Assembly: GCA_037367405.1 (NCBI GenBank)
Contig: JAZKJV010010526.1
Coordinates: forward strand, 1,266,501 to 1,330,500
Length of the DNA: 64,000 nucleotides
Direction: 5' to 3'
Source: Ottelia alismoides
Lineage: Eukaryota > Streptophyta > Magnoliopsida > Alismatales > Hydrocharitaceae
Below the pieces are notes generated by a model. That model did not search any database. It saw only the letters and a list, made by a program, of their open reading frames with translations, and was not told where the DNA came from. Within the stretch, counting starts at the first letter, position 1; every line of letters begins with the position of its first letter. Below, piece after piece: positions 1 to 11,637 of this stretch. The position numbers and the translations under genes were made by a program.

Positions 1-361
1 TGATCTCAAAGTCTTTTATTCAAGAACTTAAGATTTTATAGATAGTGATCTAAAATGTATTAATAAGGGTATTCTGATAAAGATTATGGAAATACTGGTT
101 ATAATACCTATTAAGATGTAGTGTCAAGGACACTAAAGCTGACAGGATTGAGTACTGTTTGCATAAGATGCAACATTTGCATTGGATGTGAGCATTGTTA
201 TTAGGGGATATGCAAGTGTTGTAAAAGGACATAGCGTAGTCTCTTGGGAACAATGTGACTGATCATCTTACCTAGCTATTTTTCTAAATATCCTATGATT
301 GTCACATGAGTGAGTGAATAAATGATTAGCCCATTAATGGCTATTTGGGATAGTGGGAGAT
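1..361 (+). mobile_element. Element D: 3' end of an internal region (upstream unit)
   Basis: This stretch is collinear with about 57780-58172: both contain a 'tatagatagtgatct' block, a 'gtgtcaa(g/a)gacact' block and a 'gcataagatgcaacatt' block, and both end in a purine-rich 'agtgggaga' run directly before TGTTGGACATG, where the LTR begins. It is therefore the 3' end of an internal region, and the final purine run is the likely polypurine tract. No coding sequence was recognised. Because a second internal part and a second LTR follow downstream, this piece implies a tandem arrangement of D units that share LTRs. The rest lies beyond the window. Confidence 0.7.
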
Positions 362-2234
362 TGTTGGACATGCGAGCCAACGGTGAGCCATTATGCAATA
401 ATTGTTATTGCAAATATCATTCCCTGATCTGAAATGAAGAATAACTCATTTGTATAATAGGTCCCTTAGTACAAATAGGGTTATGTACCATGGCCATCTT
501 GATGATCATACAACTGTTGATTCAATTATTGAATCATAGAGGATGGTGCTTGGATGAATATCTAAAGAGTTAGATTGAGGACTCATCAAGCACCGTCAAA
601 TATTAGTTAAGAGATGATCTCCAACCTGAGTAGGAGATGACAATCCTTTCTCATTTAGCTGATATCTACCTGACCTCTTGATGCAGGTCCTATACATAGG
701 AATAGTGATTCAGAGGTGTCAGATTATTTAGGTCAAAGGGTTGACTTAACACGATCGAGATAACCAAAGTCCTATATCGAATACTGTCATGATATAGGCA
801 CGCATCCTCTGATCGAAGACATAAGTATTGCTATATGTCTAAGTATGTACATTTGGCAGACCATTAGGTTGATGAGCTAACCAAGGTCCATACACCAGTG
901 ACCTGGTGTGCATATAAGGACATATGAGTAATACTATCTCTCAAAGGGATCATACATGTTCACTTTTAAACTGGAAGACATGAGCTCACTCATGAGATAT
1001 TGGGACCAATCAAATTCCATGCATGGTCGTCGTGCTTTAGAAGCATGACATGAATTTAAAGGTATGATATATGCTTTTGGAAAGCATATGATCAATACCA
1101 AATCCCAATGACCAAGATTGAGAAACTTGTTGATGAAACCCTGAAGATGATAGTGTAAAATTGATCTATATCTTCGGGTTGATCACATATCTTCCAGTAT
1201 GCAGGATGTATAGGTATTAGGAATACCAGAGGGTGATGTGATCAATAATCGGTTATATAACCATGATGCTTCCATTCCGAGGGAGTGATGAAACATGTCT
1301 GGATTTTAGTGACTCCTCTTAGTAGAAAAGCAATCTGATCTTGGTCCAAGTGTTGGACATTGATCTAAATGAGATTCAGATGCAATGAGAAGATTAGATT
1401 TGTGGCCTTGATTAAATCAAGCATCTCTGAGGGATACATGAGATCTGGATTTTATATATGATCTCAATATCCAAGTCACTATACGTGGAACAATACAATC
1501 ACCCTGTCTGTATCTCCAAGTATCTGCGGATAAAGTGCAATATTCATGAAAGAGTTCAAGAATAATTCCAAGGTTTAATTATATCTGAGCATTGAGAAAT
1601 GGATAATTAAATGTGATTTAATCATCATGAATAATGTGAATTCGATTCACATTATCTAAATGCATGAGAATGAGTATCCAATGTAATTAAATGTGATGTA
1701 ATTAATGTGGATATGGATATTGTGGATATCACTATCTAATTATCCATGTATATTGTAAATACGATTTATAATATACATTAGAGAGAGACTTGTGTGATTC
1801 ATATTTGTTGATTAATTGTTAATGTGAATGGAATTCACGTTGAATAATTAATTGAAAATGTAATTACATTTAGTTTTGGGTTGTAAATGAGATTCACAAT
1901 TTTTTCAATAGCTTGATTGATATTCTCCAAAAGATAATTTGGAATTATTTTTTGTGAAAATTATTTTCGACAAGAGTTATAGGAGATATAGTGAGATAAT
2001 GAGATCTCATGATATATTAGGAGATTGACCAAGTCCGATCTAACAAGAGAGGACGGCTACAACTCTCCATGTGGAGAGTAGGCGTCCCCCCATATTTAGC
2101 AGTGGACTATGGTATTCTCATTATCCTATCCCTAGTCAAAGGTAATTTAATTTGAGATTAATTATATTGATTTATCAATATTAATTGATTTAAATCAAAT
2201 CACTTGTTGTTGTGTTCTACCAACAACATCCTAG
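362..2234 (+). repeat. Element D left LTR, segment 1 of 3
   Basis: It starts TGTTGGACATGCGAG and matches the right LTR starting at 58173 through many shared blocks, for example 'ggtgcttggatgaatatct' (about 548-566 and 58348-58366) and the 'gatgcttccatt...gagggagtgatgaaaca' block (about 1268 and 59110). Divergence and indels are obvious, so the insertion is old. It is AT-rich and non-coding. It is interrupted at 2235 by solo LTR S; the last five bases (CCTAG) are the target-site copy. It continues at 5211. Confidence 0.8.
2230..2234. other. Target-site duplication, left copy (CCTAG) for solo LTR S
   Basis: CCTAG occurs immediately before TGATAAG (2235) and again immediately after ...ATTCATCA (5210). 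A perfect 5-bp duplication fixes both ends of the solo LTR. Confidence 0.9.
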
Positions 2235-2275
2235 TGATAAGAACGCGGTCCCGACTGCAACGGTTGTTGGTTGTA

Positions 2276-2294
2276 AAGAGAGAGAGAGAGAGGG
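2276..2294. repeat. GA microsatellite
   Basis: A run of about nine GA units inside the U5 end of solo LTR S (CT on the S sense strand). C's LTRs lack it, so it expanded in this copy or subfamily. Confidence 0.85.
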
Positions 2295-3780
2295 AACCAC
2301 GTTTTTAATCAAACAATTATCACGATAAAATAGGAGAGAAAATCCTATTCTACCATTCACTACTAATTTTAACTAGGTGAGTGTGCCTGGGTCGAACTCA
2401 AGGAAGCAGAATGTTCAAACCACAGTTTTCGAGACAAGGAAATAATTCAAACAAAATTCTCTTTTATTCTTGATTTTACAATGAAAGAAATTAAGAAGAA
2501 ATTCGGTTTTAAAACAAACTAAAGAAAAAGAGAATCAAAACCACAAAAGAAAGCGACGAAAAATTCGAATTTTTGTTTTGAAAAATAGCTTGGGTGGTTC
2601 TCGATCTACCCTAGAAAATTCATAGAAAAATATCAAAAGTACGAGGTTCATATGGCCCCTACAAGCCAGGGGCCTAACTGCAAGAAAAATCTTGAGTTTT
2701 TATTAGAGAAGAGTCCCTGGAGGGACTAAAATGCGAAAGAGAATAAAAGAATTACAATTAGGTCCTTGCACAGGGACCTAATTATAATTTCTGGAAACTT
2801 TGGAGCGGGCTTGAATTTCTGGAACTTGGCAGGGTTTATGATGCAATTTGTCTACACCTTCGCATTGAACGACAGAGATTAGAAGGCGTCGCGCGATCTG
2901 AACTGTCCAAGCAAGATACGTGGTGCACACCTGTAGCATCTGGAGTTCTTGGGTGTTCTTTAGGCTGTTCGTGCGGCTGACGCAGGAACTTCCTTCTTCA
3001 AATTATCACCGGTGACTGATAAGGATCTGGGGCCTCCGGTGGGGCCAGAGGGGTGACTCCTTCAACCCTCGAGATCGCTCGTGGGTGTACTTGGTCGTAG
3101 TTGGTCACGATCGGCGGGAAAATTTTGATGAAGATGGTGGTTCAACTACTCCTGTAAACTGATGATGGATTGTCATCTTCTTTGAATGGCTCATTCAGTG
3201 TGCATGAGAGTTCCATTTGCCTTGGATTCGCTCCAGATGAAAGTTGGATCTGCAAATTACAAATGTATGTGCTCGATTTGCAAGAAATCAATCGATTAGT
3301 TAAGGATTTTACAAGATCAAAAGGCATCTCCAGAATATATGAAACTGGGGTTAAGAACAAGAGCGTGAATGGAAACGAATAGGTATGATTGAAATCAATT
3401 AGTTTAAGTTTTAATTGGATCTAAGGGGTAGCATCTAGTGATGTTGATTAAGTTTGCTAATGACGCTCTTAACCACGCTAATTATGACACACATCTCGAG
3501 AAATAAAAGGTTGAAAGATGAATGAAATACTTGGGCAGTAGAAGGTACACGACCTCCTAGTCTTCGCTCGACGGGGCTGCTTCCCGGAGCTTTACGCAGC
3601 TCGAAGTAGCGATGCAAGGGCGGAAGAGCACCTTGGAACCTCCTCCGATCACCCCTAACACGAGGAGCTGTCACCTCCTTGTATGGTCGGAGTCATGAGA
3701 AGAAGATTGGTGCTCGACCACTGGAACTTGGGTTCAGGGTTGTTAGGGGAGAGTTAGTAGGATCTCACCAACTTCGTGGC

Positions 3781-3788
3781 CTTTTATA
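3781..3788 (-). promoter_or_regulatory. TATA box of solo LTR S
   Basis: CTTTTATA on the plus strand reads TATAAAAG on the minus strand, about 200 bp downstream of the G-box palindrome in the S sense direction. This is the same order and spacing as in the LTRs of C. Confidence 0.6.
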
Positions 3789-3986
3789 GACGAAATGGAG
3801 GGCTTGGATCCTCCTAACCAACTTCGCTCTGAGGAGGATCCAATGAAGGGCGTGTAGGAGGTTAGTTAGGAGGAAGACGTGGAGGGCTTGGACTGATCAA
3901 AGGTGTTAGAGGTAAGGCTGGAAAAATTGTTGAAAACAGCCGGGCAAACCAAACTCGTCACTGGCTTCTTGAGGAAGAAGAACCGT

Positions 3987-4006
3987 GTGCTGACACGTGT
4001 CAGCAC
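3987..4006. promoter_or_regulatory. Perfect G-box palindrome in U3 of S
   Basis: GTGCTGACACGTGTCAGCAC is a 20-bp perfect palindrome centred on CACGTG. The same site occurs in both LTRs of C. CACGTG is the core bound by plant bZIP and bHLH factors; binding here is inferred. Confidence 0.75.
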
Positions 4007-5210
4007 CTGGTTGGCCAGAGTGATAAAATGTTTATAAATTATGTAATAAATAGTAAATAATGTAATAATAAATATGTATAAAAACGAAAAATGTAAATAA
4101 TTAAATTATCTAAAATATTGTATAAGTAACTTTTGTAAATAATAAATATTATTCGAAATCTGAAAATTATATTAATAAATAAGTATAAATAATACTTAAT
4201 AAGTAGGTAATGAATTTTTAATTCAATAAATATTTACTTATTTATTAATTTTTTAATTTCCTAATTATTAGAATAAAAAATAAAGTCTTTGTGAATTTTT
4301 ATGGATTTTAATAAAATAATTTATATAAATTAATAAATACAAGTATATGTTAGCCAGTTCAATTTTATCTAGAAATTAGGGTTTTGGAATTTATTAAAAT
4401 AACAAATAAGCCCCAAAAATTCTGAAATAAATCATGATGAAAATACAAGATCATGAAAATAATTAGAATTTATAAACTTAATAAAAGTTTAATTAATGTG
4501 TTCTAAATAAAATAAATAGCCTAGTAACCCCTTTGTCATTAAGTCCCAAAACTGACTTTTTGCAAACGGACTCCTATTTTAATGAAACTACCTCTATTAA
4601 TTAGAGAATATTCTTTTATGAACTTTAAAGGTGAGTAGAGTGAAATTGGAGCTGGTTTGAGGATGTTATGATATTCGGAAGTTGAGATTTTGACAATTTT
4701 AAAGTAGGATTTCTTGGCATATATATAGGATGATCGCCTGAAAGGGACAAAAGAAATAATTAGAAAATGAGTCTGGTGAAAAATGTGTTGATATTAATTA
4801 ATTAAAAATGAATGAAGATTTGGTAATTATTTGATAAATAGTGAATAATGTGTGGAGTATTTTTTAATTATTTTTTATGATTTTCTTCTCTTATCTCCCC
4901 CTACTTGTTGTTTTGTCGACCAATTCATACTGACTTGGTCTCGGGGGTTAGGTTATATAAATATATCTTTCAGCTATATTTATATTATCTGAGTCATATT
5001 GTACATATATACATATCTATAATCTGTCTTATTTTCTTTTCTTTATTTTTTTATTCTTTATTTATTAACATGTTTTTGATGCATAAAAGTGCATTTTTAT
5101 TCATGAATAGTATTTTGATAAAATGTGGTAACTATTGAATATTTACATATATTTATTAAGGGTATTAAGAGAAAATGCGACAGAAAAGTTAATAAATCAT
5201 GGATTCATCA

Positions 5211-5506
5211 CCTAGCCGTTGAAAGGAACTCAATTCAATCTCATCCGTTGATTGTGTGTTGTCCATGGATTGGGATCCATGGACTCCCAAAACCCTATAT
5301 AAGAAGAGACATGCCTTGCTCTTCGTAGAACACCGACTTGACGAAGTCTCTGTACTCTCTCTCTCTCTCATTCTCCCATGCCCTCTTCCTCCTCTCTCTT
5401 GGGTGGCCGTCCACCCTACCCTAGAAGGAAGAAGGCCCTCATCGGTGTCTTGCATTGTATTTCGATGACTCTCGGTACTCCATCTTCTTTGGTGCTTCTT
5501 GCCCGC
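5211..5506 (+). repeat. Element D left LTR, segment 2 of 3, with promoter
   Basis: This 296-bp piece lies between solo LTR S and element C. It begins with the second CCTAG copy (5211-5215) and ends with CCCGC (5502-5506), the target site of C. It is homologous to about 60150-60440 of the right D LTR. It holds a TATA box (TATATAAG, 5296-5303), a pyrimidine-rich CT run (about 5349-5371) and then a short GC-richer stretch, as expected for U3/R/U5. Transcription from this TATA box would run into C's left LTR after about 180 bp. Confidence 0.75.
5296..5303 (+). promoter_or_regulatory. TATA box of element D left LTR
   Basis: TATATAAG followed by a CT-rich tract. The right D LTR has TATAAAAG at 60217-60224 in the matching place, also followed by a CT-rich stretch. 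Confidence 0.6.
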
Positions 5507-6673
5507 TTATGAATCCATGATTCATTAACTTTTCTGTCGGATTTTGTTTTAAAACCCTTAACAAATACATGTAAATATACATTAATTCCCATCCTTTATA
5601 AAAACTTCATTCAAAAATGCACTTTTATACATAAAAAACATGTAAATAAATAAAGAACAAAGAAAAGAAAGTGAGGCAGATTGTAAATCTGTATACATGT
5701 ATAATATGACTCATAAATATAAAAATAGCTGCAAGGTATATTTATAACCTAACCCCCGAGACCAAGTCAGCATGGATTGGTCGACAAACCAATAAGTAGG
5801 GGGAGATAAGGAAAGAAAACCATAAAAATAAATTAAGACACACTTCACACGTTGTTCACTATATATCAAATAAATATAAAACTTCATTGATTTTTAATTA
5901 ATTTATATATACATATTTTTCACCAAACTCTTTTCTTAATTATTCCTAAAAATGAATATTATATTGTACATATACCAAGAAATCATACTTTTAAGTTGTC
6001 AAATTCTCAACTTGCAAACATCATAACTCCTTCATACGAACTCCAATTTCACTATACTTACCTTTAAAGTTCATAAAGTAATATTCTCTAATTAATAGAG
6101 GTGGTTTCATTGAATTCGAAGTCCATTTGCAAAAAGTTGGTTTTGGGACCTAATGACAACGGGGTTTCTGGGCTATTTATTTTATTTAGAACACACTATT
6201 TATAATTCCATTAATTTTATAATTTCTAATTATTTTCATGATATTGTATTTTCGTCATAATTTATTTCAGAATTTTCGGAGCTTATTTATCATATTGATA
6301 AAATCCAAAACCCTAATTTATAGATAAAAATGAACTGGATAAATTGTACCTGTATTTATTAATATATGTAAATTAATTTAATAAAATACCTAAAAATTCA
6401 CACAACCCTTAATTATTATTCTAATAATTAAGGAAATACAAAATTAATATTTATTTATTTATTTATTAAATTAAAAATCCAAAATCTATTTATCTATACC
6501 TATTTAGTAATATAATATTTATACTTCGTATTACAATTATTATTTATAAAAAGTAATTATTTTATACTTTAGATAAATAAATTATTTACATTTCTTATTT
6601 TATACCTAATTAAAATAATGTAATTTAATATTTATCATTTAATTTCTATGTAATTTATACATCAGGCCACCCG

Positions 6674-6695
6674 GGTGCTGACACGTGTCAGCACC
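6674..6695. promoter_or_regulatory. Perfect 22-bp G-box palindrome, C left LTR
   Basis: The core is GTGCTGACACGTGTCAGCAC with one more G/C pair at the ends. It lies about 175 bp upstream of the TATA box. The right LTR copy (55126-55147) has one mismatch. Confidence 0.75.
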
Positions 6696-6870
6696 TGGTG
6701 CATCTTCTCCAAGAAGTCGGTTCAACCTTCTGTTCCAACCGGCCATCTTCACCAAATTTTCACATGCGTTCTATAACCTCTTCAAGCTATCTACTCCATT
6801 AAAACTCTTCTCCTAACAACCACCTCACTCGGTCACCCATGGATCAAACTTGAAGCCCAAAAAATCTCCC

Positions 6871-6878
6871 TATAAATA
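6871..6878 (+). promoter_or_regulatory. TATA box, C left LTR
   Basis: TATAAATA in a short C-rich context (ctccc/tataaata/ccctc). The right LTR has TATAAAT at 55323-55329. Confidence 0.65.
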
Positions 6879-8599
6879 CCCTCAAAGTTGGAGGATTCCA
6901 ACTAACTTTTCCACAACCACCTGAAGCTCATATCAAGTGGCTGATCCCCTCTCTTCCCAGTCTCGCTCCGCTCGCTCAGGAGGTGACAGCTCCGATCAAG
7001 GAGGACCGCGTGGAAGGAGGAACAACGAGGAGGAGTTCCAAGGCATCATCCTCGCCTTGCATCGTTGCCATGTGCGAGTAGAGCTCCGGGAAGCCGACCC
7101 GTCGAGCAACGACAATAGTGGTTCTGCACCCTGCAACTTCACAGGTACTCATCCATCTTTTCCATTATATTTCTTGACATTCGTGCCACGATTAGCATAG
7201 TTGAGCACATCATTAGGATGCTTAATCCTTCATCTTCAACGCCCATACAAATCACATCATCCATTCATTTCAAAATTGAATCAAATCGCCTCTCAATTTT
7301 TGCGATCATTCACACACATTTCATTTATGTTGGAAATACATTTTTGATCTTGCAAAACTTAATTGTTGGACGATTTTTCCGCAAATCGAGCATGTAGCGT
7401 TTATCTTTGCAGATCCAACTACCTTCTGGAGCGATTCCAAGACGATGGGAGTCTTCAATCATCACGCATAGCGCCATTGATGAAGGAGCAACCACTTCTT
7501 CCATTTCAAGGTGCAGCTAGACCATCCATCTTCTTCGACCGATTCCCGTCGTTCTCCGCCACCTCCTGCCATGTGCACTCATAGGCGAGCTCGAGGGGGG
7601 GAGCAGCCACCCCTCTGGCTCTATAGGAGGACCAAGCTTCATTCCGATCGACGACAAGAATTCGGAGAAAACGCCACCATCGCTACCTACGTCAATCGTC
7701 TGAAGAACAACCCAAGAATAGCCGGTGTACAGTTTGTTGACACGTGGCAGGCGTGAACGGTCCAGATCCAATGCCACATTCTGATCTCCGCCGTCCAAGC
7801 TGAATCGGTGGAAAAATCGCATATTAAGCCTAGACGGCTTCTAGAGATTTCAAAGCACCTCCAGAGTTTCTGGAAGTTGCATTTAGGTCCCTCTGTAGGG
7901 ACCTAATTGCAATAACTTCATATTTTTCTTACAATTCAGTCCCTGGCTGTGGACTTAACTGCAACACTTTATTAGTTTTTCTTGCTTTTCTACCCCTGTA
8001 CTGTAAGGTGATTTTGGATGCATTTTCTACACTATTTTTCCTAGAACTTTTTAGGGTAGTTACACAACTACCCCAGCGAGGTTTTTAGTAATTTTTGTGT
8101 GTTTTCGTCGCTTTTTCATCGTGTTTTGATTTGTTGAATACCGCTTCTGTTTTGCTTTGTTTTTGAGTCTTTTTCGAGCTCGTTGCTCGCTTGATTTACG
8201 TATAATATAATATCACATATATTTCGCGTATTTCTTACATATTATATTGTAGGTAAATTGTTTGAAAAATATCACTTTAAAAAAATTAAATAAAAAATTG
8301 AAAAATAAAACCAAATAAAAACTTAAAAATCTACTCGTTTTGAGAAGAGTTTAAAAAATCACAAAAAAATAGTTTCACTCAAAAATCAAGATATCTCTAT
8401 TCTTCCTCCTTGTGTTCGACCCAGGCACACTTACTTGGCTAAATATAGATTGTAAAGTTTTAAAATCGGAGAGAAGCCTATTGATTCACCTTCTCCTATT
8501 TTAAAACTGAATTTTTGTTGGATGTAAACTCGGGTCTCTTTGTAGTTTTCTACACCGACAAATCAAATAACCGCAATCAGATTCGAGCTCACATCAAAA

Positions 8600-8617
8600 T
8601 GGAACCATTGCCGGGAA
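8600..8617 (+). promoter_or_regulatory. Degenerate tRNA-Asp primer-binding site of C
   Basis: TGGAACCATTGCCGGGAA lies three bases after the LTR end. It differs at four positions from the site in A and B (TGGCGCCGTTGCCGGGGA); three of the changes are G to A, as expected from deamination of methylated cytosine on the other strand. Confidence 0.8.
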
Positions 8618-9842
8618 GGCGTTAAAGTTATTTTGATTTTTGAATTTTTCTTGCGATTTTATTTTACGGTTTTTGACATTCGGTTTTCGATTTACAGTTT
8701 TTACTTCAGTTTTACAGTTTTTCGTGTTTCTTATCACAATCTTGTTACGATTCTTTTGAGTGTTTTCTTGTGTTGTTTCTTAACTAATTCTTGCAGGGCC
8801 TGCAGGTTCAACCGGTTTTCTCAAAAGCCGTAAAATAGTTGAAAGTGCAGAGATCGAGTTTCTCGATTGTAGAGGGCAAGAGTAGTTAGGGTTTGTGTGT
8901 TGTAATTTTTTTTCTTCTTGTATAAAAAGGGGCACTTGCCCGTGTTTTTGTTTTCGTAGAAAGAGGCCCCCTAAGGGTATCCCGACTTGTACTTTCCCTC
9001 CCACTTTCTTTCGGGGTCTGATTCGCCGAGTACCATGTATTCGGGGGATCAGGGAACCCACCGCGGTTTTTCTCGCATCGACGGTTTTTCCGCGGTTTTA
9101 GGATTTTTTTCCTATCTGAGTGCGCTTCCGTAGTTAGTCTTAGGACTCGCCACCTAGGTGCATGCTTTTAGGAATTTTATAAAAACAATAAAGACACTTA
9201 GTAGACGTTTGTTTGAAAAAAACCCAAAAAATGTAAACCGTCAAAAATAAAATCGGGACTGCTAACGTATTTGATCTAAAAACGTAAAGATTCAATTGAT
9301 TTGGGAGAGTAATCCCCGCACGTTTTTCTCTGAGTGTGCGAGTGAGATACGACACGGAAGGTTAGAGCCACAAACCCGTATTTCTCACGAAATACTACTT
9401 AGTCTATGCACCTAATCACTAATTTTCAGTGGGTACGCTTGGGTAGCCGAAAACAGTTCGGGTTTACATAGCAGAGTGGGAGGTCTATAGGACACTACGT
9501 AAGGCTCCATCCTCATGTTACACGGGTAGCCAGAAACGATCCGTACTTACTCCCACACTGGCTGAGAGCAAGTGATTTTCTGTAAAGACTCAGAGCTACG
9601 TTTCGGGGAAAACATCGGGCACCTATCAGCTTGCGCAACTTATATATATTTGTTTGCTAATACAACCCTAAAACTGACAAGATAAAAGACAGAACTCTTA
9701 CGATCATCATCGGGTTGTGTTGGTGAAAACGGGGTTTGCTTTGTGTTTGTTTGCGGGGCGTGAATTACCGTGGCTTTTCGCATTTTCTCATCTTTCTTGA
9801 ATCGAGAATCGTGCTCTCTCGATCATTCTCTTGGCATCGAAG
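8618..9842 (+). promoter_or_regulatory. Untranslated leader of C
   Basis: No coding sequence is seen. It shares blocks with the A and B leaders: T-rich 'gcggtttt' runs after the primer site, a hairpin CGAGTAC-CAT-GTATTCG followed by GGGGG (9027-9043), 'cgggactgctaa' (about 9253), and a 'gggagagtaatcccc' stem-loop (about 9304). Position and conservation suggest RNA signals for dimerisation or packaging; that role is inferred. Confidence 0.6.
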
Positions 9843-10453
9843 ATGATGACTCGACGACGTTTCTGCTCAGACTCCGTGAGATCTCGACCATCCACCATCC
9901 GTCGTATATCTTCACAAGCTCGGGATGACCCTCTCCTCGAGTTGGTCCCATGTAATCTTGAGGAGAGTCAGACCCAGACTCCCTCTCCTCCTGGCCAGTC
10001 TATTGAGATAGACCCTTATCTCAATACATCATCAATATCTCCAGCTGAATTTTTGTTGAGTTCTTACGAGACTTTTTCTTTCACAGCAGATATGAGACAA
10101 ATGGCTCATGGTAAAGGACCAACATAGGAGAGGCCACCAGCAGAGGATCACCATGACAGAAGATCAGACTCAGCTGCAGATATAACAACAGTAATTCTCG
10201 ATACATTGCAACAGATGAATTTATAGATCTGAGAACAATTTAGAACTCAGAAATGAGTTGCGAGCTGAGATAGCCACGTTGCAAGATGGGGCCGGGAACC
10301 CTTTACCGCCTCCAGTGGTTCCCACCACTTTGCGAGATGAATATGACCCGGGTGCGAGAACGGTCCATCATTGGATTCGGCTACCGCCGAATCAAGGGCC
10401 ATATGAATTGAGGTCGTCCTTCATCTCATTGCTTCCCAAGTTTTATAGGAATG
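9843..10453 (+). pseudogene. gag: Element C gag, N-terminal part
   Basis: Structural Gag polyprotein, N-terminal part. The ATG at 9843 (peptide MMTRRRF) matches the A and B gag starts (MMGRRS); an in-frame ATG lies 12 bases upstream. The frame is closed near 10125 by a stop after 'HGKGPT', and further stops follow. A later part reads 'VHHWIRLPPNQGPYE' and 'LLPKFYRN' (about 10348-10453), matching 'HHWVVVPAIV' and 'MLPRFHGL' in B. The coding sequence stops where A is inserted and resumes at 28165. The last five bases (GAATG) are A's target site. It is not functional. Confidence 0.8.
10449..10453. other. Target-site duplication, left copy (GAATG) for element A
   Basis: GAATG precedes TGATGAATAC (10454) and recurs right after the A right LTR at 28165-28169. 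Removing A plus one copy restores the C gag reading LPKFYRN-ATEEP. Confidence 0.95.
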
Positions 10454-11420
10454 TGATGAATACTGATTCATCACTCTTTATTCTTATATTTTAGCTACAA
10501 AAACCTTTGCAAACGCATGCATATAGTTGTAAATAGAAATAACTACCAAAAGCATGCATTGTGTAAAAACCTATAATTAGCATGTTTTTGTGCAAAAATA
10601 AAAGAATAAAGATTCAAAAGAAAAAGAGGGAAATATTTAGAATAAATATTGAGCAACCTAACCCAAGGGAGGGCTCAGCATGGGCCTGACCGCATAAAAG
10701 CCAAAGTAGAGGGAGATAGGGGCTCATGTGTGTAAATATATATGTAAATAAAATAAAAATATTTTCCTCACAAAAATAGACTCTAATTGGTTTGTAAATA
10801 TTGTACATATTTATAAGCACAAAAAAACAAGATAAAAATAGAAAAAGCAAAAAGAACAAAAACATCACCTTCACCTTGTATATAGACCATCCATATTTTT
10901 TTATTTAGCTTTGTAAATAAATGAAATCAATCTCCAAAATTTTTGTAAATATTCTATATTATATAATGTAAATAAATAAATAAATTAAAACAAAAACAAA
11001 ATAAAAATAATAAATTTAAAAATCTAAAAATACTTTGTAAATATACCATGTACATAAATGTACATATCTATTTATTTCACCTATGTATATAATTAATAAA
11101 AATAAAATAAATATATCTTTTTATTCCTTATTTTATGATATAAATAAATAAAATAAAAATGGGAATAAAAATGTATAAAAATAATTAATTAAAAATCAAA
11201 ATTAAAAAGTATATATTGTACACATACATATATATAGCTATATAATGTAAATACTTTATTTTTATTTCGAAAAATTAATTAAAAATCACAAAAAAATAGA
11301 AAAAAATAAAATAAATATTTTTCATGTTTTAAGTTTTTATTAATTCGATCATTTTCTATCTCAAAATAAATAATCAAATAATTGGTGCTTGGCGGCTTCT
11401 GATTAGTCGACGGGGGTTTG

Positions 11421-11434
11421 TTGACCCCGGTCAA
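11421..11434. promoter_or_regulatory. Inverted W-box pair in A left LTR
   Basis: TTGACCCCGGTCAA, a palindrome of two TTGAC cores, about 217 bp upstream of the TATA box. The right LTR has the same site at 25467-25480. TTGAC is the WRKY-factor core; binding is inferred. Confidence 0.6.
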
Positions 11435-11637
11435 CTTCCCCCGCGGACCCTCTTCCCTGCGCATCTGGGTAACCGACCCGTTTTCTCGATTTATTTCCTA
11501 GTCGACCCGATCGCCAATGACCTTAACCCTGGGCCCCGATTAATCTTCGATCATCCATGATTCTCGCCCGGGGTGGGTTTGATGGATCCGAGCTCCGAGC
11601 GACACACCCGACCTTCACCTTCCCGGATCCCCAACCA

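Larger units (their letters stand above)
2235..5210 (-). mobile_element. Solo LTR S, Athila-type, same family as element C
   Basis: Read on the minus strand, this 2976-bp block starts TGATGAATCCATGATTTATT at 5210 and ends CTTATCA at 2235, with 5-bp CCTAG duplications on both sides. It is collinear with the LTRs of C: the terminal palindrome, the 'gtcagtatg...gggggagataag' U3 block (4880-4945), the G-box palindrome (3987-4006), a TATA box (3781-3788), the 'aggtccctg...cctaatt' U5 block (2690-2790) and 'ccttgagttcgacccaggca' (about 2385-2404). No internal region is present. Such solo LTRs arise by recombination between the two LTRs of a full element. It carries a GA/CT microsatellite near its 3' end. 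Confidence 0.92.
5507..8596 (+). repeat. Element C left LTR
   Basis: It starts TTATGAATCCATGATTC (right LTR: TGATAAATCCATGATTC, so two substitutions at the tip) and ends CACATCA just before the primer site. It is collinear with 53925-57062 throughout. Order: AT-rich U3 with the 'gtcagcatgga...agtagggggagataag' block (about 5766-5810), G-box palindrome (6674-6695), TATA box (6871-6878), GC-richer leader part (6930-7810), 'aggtccctctgtagggacctaattgc' type U5 motif (about 7870-7910) and the 'ccttgtgttcgaccca' block (about 8407). The LTR pair shows clear substitutions and indels, so C is older than A and B. Confidence 0.9.

Noticed and set aside
5189..5468. Short overlapping frames on both strands at 5189-5468
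   Set aside because: They lie in D LTR promoter and leader sequence, cross the end of S and have no domain.
10258..10494. Open frame crossing the left end of A
   Set aside because: A chance fusion of C gag and A LTR sequence; the real gag ends at 10453.
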